The position numbers were made by a program, and so were the translations under genes. Positions 1-7,716 of a DNA stretch of 64,000 nucleotides are shown here, one piece after another (position 1 is the first letter of the stretch; each line of letters begins with the position of its first letter). Below the pieces are notes generated by a model, which saw nothing but the letters and a program-made list of their open reading frames with translations, was not told where the DNA came from and made no database searches. The stretch is taken from contig NC_012796.1 in assembly GCF_000010665.1 (NCBI RefSeq), forward strand, positions 1,889,501-1,953,500. The letters are read 5' to 3'. The stretch is from Solidesulfovibrio magneticus RS-1. Its GTDB lineage: Bacteria; Desulfobacterota; Desulfovibrionia; Desulfovibrionales; Desulfovibrionaceae.

Positions 1-86
1 CGGAAAAACCCGAGTATCCTCGACAACAAGGTCGCGCCCCCGACAATAGAGGCATCCTTGGCAATCTGTCTGACGTGTTGCGACAT
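1..86 (-). CDS. murJ: MurJ (MviN) lipid II flippase, N-terminal fragment
   Basis: Only the first 28 codons lie in the window; the rest is beyond position 1. The minus strand from 86 reads MSQHVRQIAKDASIVGGATL and continues LLSRILGFF. This is the usual opening of MurJ/MviN: a short polar start, then an Ala-Ser-Val-Gly-Gly stretch and the first membrane helix with LSRILGF. MurJ flips the lipid-linked peptidoglycan precursor lipid II across the inner membrane. The gene is the last of a minus-strand series (trmI, kinase, CoA ligase, chaN, mutM) but is separated from mutM by 225 bp of hairpin repeats, so it may have its own promoter. No clear ribosome binding site is visible. Recognition rests on a short segment. 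Confidence 0.75.
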   Translation of the reverse strand, partial: MSQHVRQIAKDASIVGGATLLSRILGFF

Positions 87-94
87 ACTATTTT

Positions 95-304
95 GTGGGG
101 AGGAAACCCCTTTTTGAAAAAAGGGGTTTCCTCCCCACGCCCCTCCTTCCCCAAAAACTTTTAACGGTGGGGTTTCACCGTGTGTGGCTTCTCTCTTGGA
201 CTTCCTGGCTGTGGGGGCGTTTTTCGCGGCCGGCAGGGTCTTCCCTGCCGGCCGCGAAAAACGCCCCCATAATCAGGGGGTCCGGGGGGGATGATCCCCC
301 CCGG
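95..304. repeat. Two long perfect hairpins plus GC-palindrome module (repeat copy E1)
   Basis: The gap between murJ and mutM holds three palindromes. The first has 21-bp perfect arms (95-115 and 118-138). The second has 26-bp perfect arms (213-238 and 243-268) with loop TCTT. The third is a C/G palindrome at 282-304 centred on GATGATC. The order long hairpin, AGGGGGTCC, C/G palindrome is the same as in the composite repeats at 14277-14661 and 17403-17772, but the stem sequence is different. No reading frame here looks like a gene. Confidence 0.75.
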
Positions 305-311
305 GAAAGTA

Positions 312-1157
312 TTACTTTTGACACTTCCTGCAATAGGTGGACGTGCGGCCGGCGATTTTGGCGTGGGTCAGCGGCGCGGCGCAGGCCGGGCAGGGGTCGC
401 CGGATTTGCCGTAGACCTGGAAATGGTTCTGGAAGCCGCCTTCCACGCCGTCCGGGGTGCGGTAGTCGCGGATGGTGCTGCCGCCGGCGGCGATGGCCGC
501 CGCGATGACGTTTTGGACGGCTTTGAGGAGGCGTTGCCGTTGGGCCGGGGTCAGGTCCTTGGCCGGCGTGTCGGGCCGGATGCGGGCGGCGAAGAGCGAT
601 TCGTCGGCGTAGATGTTGCCGATGCCGGCGATGACGGTCTGATCGAGCAGCGCCGCCTTGATGCGGGTGGACTTGCGGCCAAGGGCCTCCTCGAAGGCTT
701 GCGGCGTCATGTCCCAGGGTTCGGGGCCAAGGGACGCGTGGAAATCCCAGGCGCTCAGGGCCTCGGGGGTGAGCACCCGGGCCGTGCCGAAGCGGCGCAG
801 GTCGGCAAAGACCAGGGTGTTGCCGTCGGAGAGCCGGACGAGCAACCGGGCGCGGTCGGGATCGGGAGCGCCCGGCGGCGCGATGTGGAAACGGCCGGTC
901 ATCTTGAGATGAAAGGCCAGGACGGCCGGGCCGTCGCCCGGGACCTGGGGGCGCGGGCCGAGGGTGAGCAGCAGCAGCTTGGCCCGGCGGCCGACGGATT
1001 GGATGGTCCGGCCTACGGCCATGGCGGCGAAATCGGCCCGGCGTTTGGGGCCGGCCAGCACCTTGGCGTCCGGGACGTCGACGCCGACGATGACGCGGCC
1101 GACAAGGCCCGGAGCCAGGGCTCGTGCGATGGTTTCGACTTCGGGAAGTTCGGGCAT
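312..1157 (-). CDS. mutM: Formamidopyrimidine-DNA glycosylase (MutM/Fpg)
   Basis: A base-excision repair enzyme that removes oxidised purines such as 8-oxoguanine and nicks the abasic site. The protein of 281 residues begins MPELPEVETIAR: Pro2 is the Schiff-base nucleophile and Glu3 the acid of the family. A basic RRAKLLLLTL strand follows near residue 58. The helix-two-turn-helix carries the GIGNIYADE motif around residue 170. The C-terminus is the zinc finger CPACAAPL...YCRKCQK with four cysteines. Length and all key residues are normal. It lies downstream of the chaN-like gene with a gap of 108 bp on the same strand. Confidence 0.97.
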   Translation of the reverse strand: MPELPEVETIARALAPGLVGRVIVGVDVPDAKVLAGPKRRADFAAMAVGRTIQSVGRRAKLLLLTLGPRPQVPGDGPAVLAFHLKMTGRFHIAPPGAPDPDRARLLVRLSDGNTLVFADLRRFGTARVLTPEALSAWDFHASLGPEPWDMTPQAFEEALGRKSTRIKAALLDQTVIAGIGNIYADESLFAARIRPDTPAKDLTPAQRQRLLKAVQNVIAAAIAAGGSTIRDYRTPDGVEGGFQNHFQVYGKSGDPCPACAAPLTHAKIAGRTSTYCRKCQK

Positions 1158-1265
1158 GGCGGATGCGCCTACGGGCGGTTCAGGCCGCCGGCCGGGCGGC
1201 GCGACGGACGGTTTGCCGGAGAGGCAGGCCCGGTGGTGTTGCGGCGGTACGACGGCGGCATGGCG

Positions 1266-2687
1266 CTACTTGGCGGCGGGCAGGGCGATGGGGATGTCGA
1301 TGGTCAGGGTTTCCCCGGCCCGGAAGACGGTAAGCGACAGCGTTTTGCCGTCCTTGACGGCCTCGATGGCGGCCTTGTGGAGCACGGATAGGTTGTCGGC
1401 CGGGTGGCCGCCGGCGGCGACGACGGCGTCGCCGGGCAGGAGTCCCGCCTTGGCGGCCGGGGAACCGGGGGCCACGGCGGTGACCAGCGGCAGGGTGGCG
1501 GGGTTGCCGGGGGCGGGCTGGTCCTGGGTCAGGGTCATGCCGAGCCGGCTTTTCTGGGCGGCCGGGCAGGCGAAGAAGTAGGGCGCGGCTTCGGCGTCCG
1601 GGGCCTCGCCGCCGCGCCAGGGCATGACCAGAACGACCTTGGCCGAGGGATCAAGCACGGCCAGGCGGCGGGCGATGCCCCAGCCGTTGGCCACATGCCC
1701 GGCTCCGGCGACCACGGCCACGGGCCGGCCGGACACGGCTCGGGCATAGAGCGCCCGGGCGGCCATCTGGGTGTCCCACAGGGACTGCACGGTAACGAAA
1801 TTTTCAAAGGGATCGCGGACCGGCGCGGCGTCCCGGGGGGCCGGCTTGGCGGAGGCTTTGGCCTTGGCGCTGGACGTGGCGGCGCTCTTGGCGGTCGGCG
1901 GCGCGGCGGCGTCGCCCGATGCGGCCTTGGCCTGGGCAGCCGTCGCGGTCTTGGGCAGGCTTTCGGGTTTGGCGGCCGGCTTGGCGTTCGCCTGCTCAGG
2001 CTTGGCGGTTTCCTGGGGCGCGGCCTTGCGCATGGCCCCGTGCTGGGCGAACAGTTCGCGCAGTTCTTCCACCTGGGCCTGGGCCGGGGGCAGGATGGTT
2101 CCGGGGAGGCTGGCGCGTTCGGCCGGGGTCAGGGCGTCCAGGCCCTGGCGGCCGACCTTGCGGGCCAGGCCCTTGGGGGCGTTTAGGGCGTAGACCGGGA
2201 GCTTGTACTCCCGGGCAGCCTGAAAGATGGGGGCGTAGAGTTCGAAATCAAAGCCCCAGGTGGTTTTCCAGTCGAGCCTGGCCGGCAGTTCGGCCAGGGG
2301 GAGCGTGCCGGCATTGAAGGCGTCGAGGACGCCTTGATAATCGGCCGGGACCATTTCCAGGCCGATGGCCGGGAAAACGCCGGCGGCGGCCAGCCGGCGG
2401 ATGACGGCGGCCTGGGCCTGATGGTCGCAGGGGTTGGGGTGTTCCTCGCCCAGCAACAGATAGTCGGCTCCGGCCAGTTCGGCGGCAAAGGCGGCCGGGG
2501 CCAGGGCCGCGCCCGTGGCGTCGACCAGACTCTCGGGGGCGACCGGGGGCATGCCCGGGGCGCGTTTCACGCAGCCCGCGCCGATAACGGCCAGACCAAG
2601 CAGGCCGGCCAGGAGAAAAGCCCCCAGGGCGCGGGAGGTTCCCGCGCCCCTGGGGGCCGTAGGCTCGAACGGAAAGTGGACTGGCAT
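1266..2687 (-). CDS. ChaN-family lipoprotein with C-terminal PDZ domain
   Basis: 473 residues. A hydrophobic segment at about 20-38 ends in GAGC, so the protein is probably exported and possibly lipidated, although the lipobox is not canonical. Residues about 55-190 and 290-365 form the ChaN (DUF399) fold seen in haem- or iron-related outer-surface lipoproteins (LLLGEEHPNPCDHQ, GLEMVPADYQ, VVAGAGHVANGWGI). They are split by a low-complexity Ala/Lys/Pro insert at about 220-285. The last 90 residues are a PDZ domain (PLVTAVAPGSPAAKAGLLPG). The function is not established. A strong terminator-like hairpin lies inside codons 11-23, so the start may be wrong or the gene may be expressed by read-through. 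Confidence 0.8.
   Translation of the reverse strand: MPVHFPFEPTAPRGAGTSRALGAFLLAGLLGLAVIGAGCVKRAPGMPPVAPESLVDATGAALAPAAFAAELAGADYLLLGEEHPNPCDHQAQAAVIRRLAAAGVFPAIGLEMVPADYQGVLDAFNAGTLPLAELPARLDWKTTWGFDFELYAPIFQAAREYKLPVYALNAPKGLARKVGRQGLDALTPAERASLPGTILPPAQAQVEELRELFAQHGAMRKAAPQETAKPEQANAKPAAKPESLPKTATAAQAKAASGDAAAPPTAKSAATSSAKAKASAKPAPRDAAPVRDPFENFVTVQSLWDTQMAARALYARAVSGRPVAVVAGAGHVANGWGIARRLAVLDPSAKVVLVMPWRGGEAPDAEAAPYFFACPAAQKSRLGMTLTQDQPAPGNPATLPLVTAVAPGSPAAKAGLLPGDAVVAAGGHPADNLSVLHKAAIEAVKDGKTLSLTVFRAGETLTIDIPIALPAAK
2620..2657 (-). terminator. Terminator-like hairpin inside the 5' end of the chaN-like gene
   Basis: On the minus strand a GC-rich stem of 17 pairs with one bulged base and a 3-4 nt loop is followed directly by TTTTCTCC. 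It lies 59 bp after the stop of the CoA ligase gene, so it is well placed to end that transcript. It also overlaps the first codons of the chaN-like reading frame as called here. Confidence 0.55.
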
Positions 2688-2715
2688 GGTTATGCCGGGC
2701 GACGCATGGACGCGC

Positions 2716-3981
2716 CTAGTCCCACTTGCGCTTGTCTTCGATGGGCCGGATCTGGGGCGGCAGGGTGCCGGGGGCGACCACGGTGAGCGCCGGGCGCAGC
2801 TTGATCTTCTCCCGGAACTTGTGGAGCAGATCTTCCTCGCGCTTGAAGTTGGAGGCTTCGATGACCAGGGTCATCTCGTCGATGCCGCCGGGGTTGGTGA
2901 CCTCGATCTGCCAGCGCTTGATCTCCTCGAAGCGGGTGATGACCTGCTCGACCTGGTGCGGGTAGACGAACATGCCCTTGATGCGGGCGGTGGTGTCCAC
3001 GCGGCCGACGATGGAGCCCAGGCGCGGCGAGGTGCGCCCGCAGGGACAGGGCGCGCGCTCGATGTAGGACAGGTCGCCGGTGGCCAGGCGGATCAGCGGA
3101 TAGGTCTTGTTAAAGGCCGTGACCACGATTTCGCCGACTTCACCGTCCTTGAGCGGGATGCCGGTGTCGGGATGGCAGATCTCGACAAAGGCGCGGTTGG
3201 CAATGTGCAGGCCGGTTTTGTGGAAGCATTCGTAGCCGATGCAGCCCACGTCGGCGGTGCCGTAGCCCTGGCGCATGATGATGTCGAATTTCTTCTCCAG
3301 ATTGGCGCGCAGCTTTTCGGAGAATTTTTCGCCGGTGACGAAGGCCACCTCCATGTAGAGGTCCTTGCGCAGGTTAAGCCCCATCTCCTCGCCCTTCTGG
3401 GCCAGGTGCATGAGGTAGCTCGGGGTGCCGACGTAGCCGGTGGCCCGCAGCTTCTGCATGATCTCCAACTGGGTGGCGGAGTTGCCCGGGCCGGCGGGAA
3501 CCACGGCGCAGCCGAGGTTTTTAAGCGGCTCCTCAAACATGAGACCGGCCGGGGTGAGATGGTAATTGAAGGTCACCTGGACCAGATCGCCGGAGCGGAA
3601 GCCGCAGGCGTAAAAGCCCTCGGTCCAGCCCCAGTAATCGTCCTCGCGGTCCTCGGGATCGAAGATCGGTCCGGGGGACAGAAAAATACGCCGCAGTTCG
3701 CCCATGTCCTTGGTCAAAAGCCCGCCGAGCCTCGGCCCCATGGACTGCAGGAAGATGAGTTCCTTCTTCTTCAGGATGGGGATGTGCTTGAGGTCGGTGA
3801 GGGTCTTGAACTTCGAAGCCTGGAACTGGGCTCGGTCGAAGCGCTTCTTGACGTCTTCGGAGTAGCGGTAAGCATAGGAAAGCAGATCCTTGATCTGGAT
3901 CTGGTAGTATTGGCGGCGTTCCGATTCGTCGAGCACTTCCCGGCGGGAATAGATGCCTTCTGTGCGATCCTTGCGCGTCAT
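2716..3981 (-). CDS. PaaK-family phenylacetate-CoA ligase-like AMP-forming enzyme
   Basis: 421 residues, the usual length for the short PaaK branch of the adenylate-forming family, which activates an aromatic or related acid with ATP and joins it to CoA. Visible family features are YVGTPSYLMHLA, the acceptor-site motif QGYGTADVGCIGYEC around residue 235, ATGDLSYIERAPCPCGRTSPRL around 305, and the mobile C-terminal domain beginning GRVDTTARIKGMFVYPHQ. The typical N-terminal YSRREVLDESERRQYY element is present, so the start is sound. The substrate cannot be told from sequence. No paa pathway genes are nearby; the neighbours are a histidine kinase and a ChaN-like gene. Confidence 0.85.
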   Translation of the reverse strand: MTRKDRTEGIYSRREVLDESERRQYYQIQIKDLLSYAYRYSEDVKKRFDRAQFQASKFKTLTDLKHIPILKKKELIFLQSMGPRLGGLLTKDMGELRRIFLSPGPIFDPEDREDDYWGWTEGFYACGFRSGDLVQVTFNYHLTPAGLMFEEPLKNLGCAVVPAGPGNSATQLEIMQKLRATGYVGTPSYLMHLAQKGEEMGLNLRKDLYMEVAFVTGEKFSEKLRANLEKKFDIIMRQGYGTADVGCIGYECFHKTGLHIANRAFVEICHPDTGIPLKDGEVGEIVVTAFNKTYPLIRLATGDLSYIERAPCPCGRTSPRLGSIVGRVDTTARIKGMFVYPHQVEQVITRFEEIKRWQIEVTNPGGIDEMTLVIEASNFKREEDLLHKFREKIKLRPALTVVAPGTLPPQIRPIEDKRKWD

Positions 3982-4053
3982 GCCGGGTCTCCTTTGGCGC
4001 GAAATCCCGTGATGGGAAAAAGAGAATTTCTTTAGACCGATCTTTTGGAAAAA

Positions 4054-5679
4054 TCAAGCCGCCCGGAAGGGCCTTCCGGCCAGGGCCCGCTGGACCACGG
4101 CCAGCAGCTCAAACCGGGTGACGGGCTTGGCGATGTAGTCGGTCATACCGGCCAAAAGTCCCTGGCGGCGGTCTTCGGGCGTGGCCGAGCCGGACAAGCC
4201 CACGACGGGGATGTCGGCGGCGGCGCCGGACTCGCCCCGGCGGATGCGGCGAGTGGATTCCAGGCCGCACAGGCCCGGCATGGTGACGTCCATCAGCACC
4301 ATATCCACGGGCCGGCTGCCCAGAATGTCGAACAGGCCCTCGCAGGAATCCACGGAAATGGGCACGTAGCCCCGGTCTTCCAGGATGCGGCGCACCAGAA
4401 GCTGGGCCACGGGGTCGTCCTCGGCGTGGACAATGACCGCGCCGCCGCCGCCGGTGGGGTGAGCGGTCTCGTTCGTGGTCGGGGTTGGGCATTCGACGCA
4501 GGGCCGTCGCAATTCGGCGGTGAAGGTGAACGTGCTGCCCTGGCCGAGCTCGCTTTCCACCCGCAGCCGGCCGCCCATTTTTTCCACGATGTCCCGGGCT
4601 ATGCCCAGGCCCAGGCCGGCCTGGGCGTAGCGTTTGCCCAGAAACGGCTCGCCGATGGCGAAATGGTCGAAGATGGCTTCCTGGCGGTCCGGGGCGATGC
4701 CGATGCCGGTGTCGCGCACGGTAAAAAGCAGTTTGGCGGCGTCGGAACGGGCACTTTGGGTCGGGGCCATGGTCACGGCCACGTCCAGGCCGCCGTGTTC
4801 GGTATATTTGAGCGCGTTGTGGATGAGATTGAGCAGCACCTGGCGCAGCCGCTGGGGGTCGCCCACGAGCTGGACCGGCACGTCGTCGGCCACGGCGGCC
4901 TGAAAGGCCAGCCCCCGCGAGGCCGCGTCCTCGGCGCACATGGCGAAAAGCTCGGACAACATCCGGCGCGGCTCAAAGAGTTCCTCGGCCAGCACCAGCC
5001 GGCCCGAGGCGATGCCGTTTAAGTCGAGCAGGGCGTTAATGACGCCCAGGAGCTGGTTGGAGGCGTTCATGGCCAGTTCGAGGAACTGGCGACGACGGCC
5101 GTCTCCCTCGCTTTGGAGAAGCAGGCTCAACATGCCCATGATGCCGTTTAGGGGCGTGCGCAGTTCATGGCTCATGTTGGCCAGGAACTGTTCCTTGGCC
5201 GCGCCGGCCCGGGCGGCCGAGCCGGCGAAGGCGGCGAACTCGCGGTAGAAATGCTCAATGAGGCCGCGGCGCTGGGGCAGCAGGCAGGGCAGGACGTGCA
5301 AGGCGGCGTCGGCGGCCCGGCTGCGGCCGAAAAGCGCCTGACGGTCGGCCGGGTTGGTGAAATAGGGACCCACGATCAGTTCCCCCGGCCGACCGTCGCG
5401 CAGGACCAGGGGAAAGCGCTCCACGGCCAGTCCCAGGGGGCAGACGGATTTTCGCGTATGGGCCTCGTCCAGGGGCAGGTCCGGGGCCAGCCAGGGACAT
5501 GGTCCGCGCTCGGGGAATTCCCGGTGCAAAATGGCATGGGCTTCGGCCCCGGGGTCGGGCCATACAGGCATCCCGGGATTGGTGTTGACGGCAACCGGAA
5601 CGCCCAGAAGCCCGGTTAAGGGATCAAGCAGCCGCTTGAGCGAACGGGGCGCTTCGGCGCTTGGCACATCTTTTACCAT
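4054..5679 (-). CDS. Hybrid sensor histidine kinase with N-terminal PocR-like domain and C-terminal receiver
   Basis: About 541 residues. The first 150 residues resemble a PocR ligand-sensing domain, with Cys-Pro pairs (RGPCPWL, SVCPLGL) and a GELIVGPYF strand. No membrane segment is seen, so the sensor is probably cytoplasmic. Then come the phosphoacceptor helix FLANMSHELRTPLNG, a HATPase with the N box (NLIHNALKYTE), DTGIGI and GLGLGI, and a receiver with phosphoacceptor Asp in VLMDVTMPG. The ATG at 5679 is used here. A TTG at 5715 would overlap the trmI stop (TTGA) and add 12 residues; neither has a strong ribosome binding site. No output regulator is adjacent. Confidence 0.88.
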   Translation of the reverse strand: MVKDVPSAEAPRSLKRLLDPLTGLLGVPVAVNTNPGMPVWPDPGAEAHAILHREFPERGPCPWLAPDLPLDEAHTRKSVCPLGLAVERFPLVLRDGRPGELIVGPYFTNPADRQALFGRSRAADAALHVLPCLLPQRRGLIEHFYREFAAFAGSAARAGAAKEQFLANMSHELRTPLNGIMGMLSLLLQSEGDGRRRQFLELAMNASNQLLGVINALLDLNGIASGRLVLAEELFEPRRMLSELFAMCAEDAASRGLAFQAAVADDVPVQLVGDPQRLRQVLLNLIHNALKYTEHGGLDVAVTMAPTQSARSDAAKLLFTVRDTGIGIAPDRQEAIFDHFAIGEPFLGKRYAQAGLGLGIARDIVEKMGGRLRVESELGQGSTFTFTAELRRPCVECPTPTTNETAHPTGGGGAVIVHAEDDPVAQLLVRRILEDRGYVPISVDSCEGLFDILGSRPVDMVLMDVTMPGLCGLESTRRIRRGESGAAADIPVVGLSGSATPEDRRQGLLAGMTDYIAKPVTRFELLAVVQRALAGRPFRAA

Positions 5680-5711
5680 GCTAGAAGTCTTAGCCGCTTC
5701 CTCCGGGCCGG

Positions 5712-6620
5712 TCAATCGGCCGCGTCGGGATTGTCGTCTCCCTGGCCGCTCTCGTCAGGAAAGCCGGATGGGCCGGCGTCCATGGATTCGGGGAAGTCGG
5801 CCGGCGGCGGGGGCGGGCAGACGTCGCGGCCGCCGTGGCGGGCAAAGACCAGAAAACCGGTGTGGGCCACCATGCGGTCCTCTGGCCGAAGACGCTCGGG
5901 CACGGGCTTGTAGCGCCGCACCAGGATCTCAAGCACCTCCACGTCCTCGAAGGGCGAGTCTTCCAAAGCCCAGAGCAGTTCGCTGATCTGGTTGGTGGTG
6001 GGCAGGAGAAACCCCACCGGCGCGCCCGGCCGCACTACCGCCGCTGCCTGGGGCAGGTAGTCCCAGGGCGTGCGCACGTCGAGAAACAGCGCGTCGGCGT
6101 CGGTGGGGTCGCTGGCCGGGTCGCCCTTGACCACGGAGTCGGGGTAGAAGCCCTCGGCGATGTCGTGGTTATGGCGTGACACGCGGTGGGACAGGCCCAC
6201 GGCGTCGAGGTTTTCGCCGGAGAGGGCATAGAATTCGGGTCGTTTTTCAAAGGTGTAGACCCGGCCCGTATCGCCCACGTGCCAGGCCAGGGCCGTGGTG
6301 AGGCCGCCCGAGCCGCTGCCTGACTCCACCACGCGGATGCCCGGACCGATGCCGAGCTTTAAGATCACGTAGCCGATTTCTTTGGGATACATGATCTGGG
6401 TGGAGCGCTTGACGCCCTTGATGAGATCGTGGGTGGTGGGCCGCAGGATGCGAAAGACGTGGCCGATGTGGGTGGCCACCGCGCCGCCGCTGCCGGCCCG
6501 GGCCACTTCGCTGAACCGGATCATGCCTTCCTGGGTGTGCAGCACCGTGTCCTGGTCGAAACGCCGCAGATATCGCTTGCCCTTGGGAGAGACCAGAAGT
6601 ATCAAATCGCCCTGTTTCAC
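5712..6620 (-). CDS. trmI: tRNA (adenine-58-N1)-methyltransferase TrmI
   Basis: Uses S-adenosylmethionine to methylate A58 in the T loop of tRNA. The 302-residue protein has the TrmI N-terminal beta domain (VKQGDLILLVSPKGKRYL), the RPTTHDLIKGVKRSTQIMYP segment, and the SAM-binding loop VVESGSGSGGLTTALA near residue 110. The C-terminal tail is rich in Pro and Asp. The GTG at 6620 is chosen because GGGGTGA lies just upstream and the family begins here; upstream in-frame codons run into the divergent gene and look non-coding. The gene is divergent to the radical SAM gene at 6685, leaving 64 bp for both promoters. Its stop touches the kinase gene. Confidence 0.9.
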   Translation of the reverse strand: MKQGDLILLVSPKGKRYLRRFDQDTVLHTQEGMIRFSEVARAGSGGAVATHIGHVFRILRPTTHDLIKGVKRSTQIMYPKEIGYVILKLGIGPGIRVVESGSGSGGLTTALAWHVGDTGRVYTFEKRPEFYALSGENLDAVGLSHRVSRHNHDIAEGFYPDSVVKGDPASDPTDADALFLDVRTPWDYLPQAAAVVRPGAPVGFLLPTTNQISELLWALEDSPFEDVEVLEILVRRYKPVPERLRPEDRMVAHTGFLVFARHGGRDVCPPPPPADFPESMDAGPSGFPDESGQGDDNPDAAD

Positions 6621-6684
6621 GCTGTCACCCCGGGTTGTTTGTTGGGTCGAGGCCCTTGACCATGGCGGGGCGCGCCTGTCAAGT

Positions 6685-7674
6685 GTGCGAGACGGCAAAA
6701 AGGAGCGCGCCACGGAACCTTTACGGCATGTTTTTGGCCCGGTCGGCTCAGGGAGGCTCGGCGTTTCGCTGGGCCTGGATCTGCTTGGCGCGCGCATTTG
6801 CTCGTTTGATTGCCTCTACTGCGAGGCCGGCGTCACCGAGGCCCTGACCACCGCGCGCAAGCCCTATGTTCCGGCCCGCCGCCTGCTGGACGAACTGGCC
6901 GCCTGGAAGGCGGCCGGCCATGCCCCGCCCGATGTCGTGACCCTGGGCGGGCTTGGCGAACCGTGTCTGAACAGCGAACTCGGGGCCGTCATTGCCGGGG
7001 CCAAGGAATTGTTTCCGGACTTGCCCGTGGCCGTGCTGACCAATTCGAGCCTGATGGCCGATCCAGACGTGCGTCTTGAACTCGCCCAGGCCGATATCGT
7101 GCTGCCGTCCATGGACACGCTGGTCCCGGCCGAGTACCATCGCCTGAACCGTCCCCACGCCGCCGTGGGCCTTACGGCCATCCGTCAGGGCCTGCTCGAT
7201 TTTCGAGCCGCCTACGACGGCAAGATCTTTCTCGAAGTGCTGCTTTTGGCCGGGATAAACGATTCGGTTGAAAACAGCGAGCTTTTGCAGGGCTTTTGCC
7301 GGGAACTCGCGCCGGACCGGGTGGATGTGGTCACCCTGTCGCGCCCCGGAGCCCATCCGGGCTGCCAGGCCGCTTCGGCCGAGGCCCTGGCCCGGTTTAG
7401 GGCCGCCCTGGGCGGCTTCGCCCAGGATGCCGCCGCGCCGCGTCGGGCCGAGGGCCATGGCCCCGCCGCCCTGGCCGGGCCGCAGCTCGAAGCCCTGGCC
7501 GGGCGCATCGCCGCCTCGGTGGCCAGACGCCCCCAGACCGAGGCCGGTCTGGCCGCGGGTCTTGACGTGCCCGCCGCCCATGTCCGGCTGGCCCTGGCCG
7601 CCCTTGTCCGGGCCAAGGCCGTGCGCGAGCGGCGCGAAGGCGACGCGGTTTTTTATTCCGGCCTGGCCGGATAA
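6685..7674 (+). CDS. Radical SAM protein of the wyosine-synthetase-like family (COG0731 type)
   Basis: About 329 residues from the GTG at 6685. It opens with the family signature HVFGPVGSGRLGVSLGLDLL, then the cluster motif CSFDCLYC (CxxxCxxC), which binds a 4Fe-4S cluster and SAM. GGLGEPCLNSE and VLTNSSLM are typical radical SAM strands. The last 90 residues look like a small winged helix (QTEAGLAAGLDVPAAHVRLA), so a nucleic-acid partner is possible. Bacterial members of this family have no agreed substrate. It lies 42 bp upstream of the RNase G/E gene on the same strand. The start codon is uncertain; no in-frame ATG is convincing. Confidence 0.8.
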   Translation: MRDGKKERATEPLRHVFGPVGSGRLGVSLGLDLLGARICSFDCLYCEAGVTEALTTARKPYVPARRLLDELAAWKAAGHAPPDVVTLGGLGEPCLNSELGAVIAGAKELFPDLPVAVLTNSSLMADPDVRLELAQADIVLPSMDTLVPAEYHRLNRPHAAVGLTAIRQGLLDFRAAYDGKIFLEVLLLAGINDSVENSELLQGFCRELAPDRVDVVTLSRPGAHPGCQAASAEALARFRAALGGFAQDAAAPRRAEGHGPAALAGPQLEALAGRIAASVARRPQTEAGLAAGLDVPAAHVRLALAALVRAKAVRERREGDAVFYSGLAG

Positions 7675-7683
7675 ACAAAATTT

Positions 7684-7707
7684 TGCCTGGGCAAGCCTGC
7701 CCAGGCA
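7684..7707 (+). promoter_or_regulatory. 10-bp hairpin in the leader of the RNase G/E gene
   Basis: A perfect 10-bp stem (7684-7693 with 7698-7707, loop AGCC) ends one base before the GGGAG ribosome binding site of the RNase gene. There is no T run after it on the plus strand, so it is not a usual terminator. It could limit ribosome access or be a site for RNase autoregulation. Confidence 0.5.
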
Positions 7708-7716
7708 GGGAGTTTC

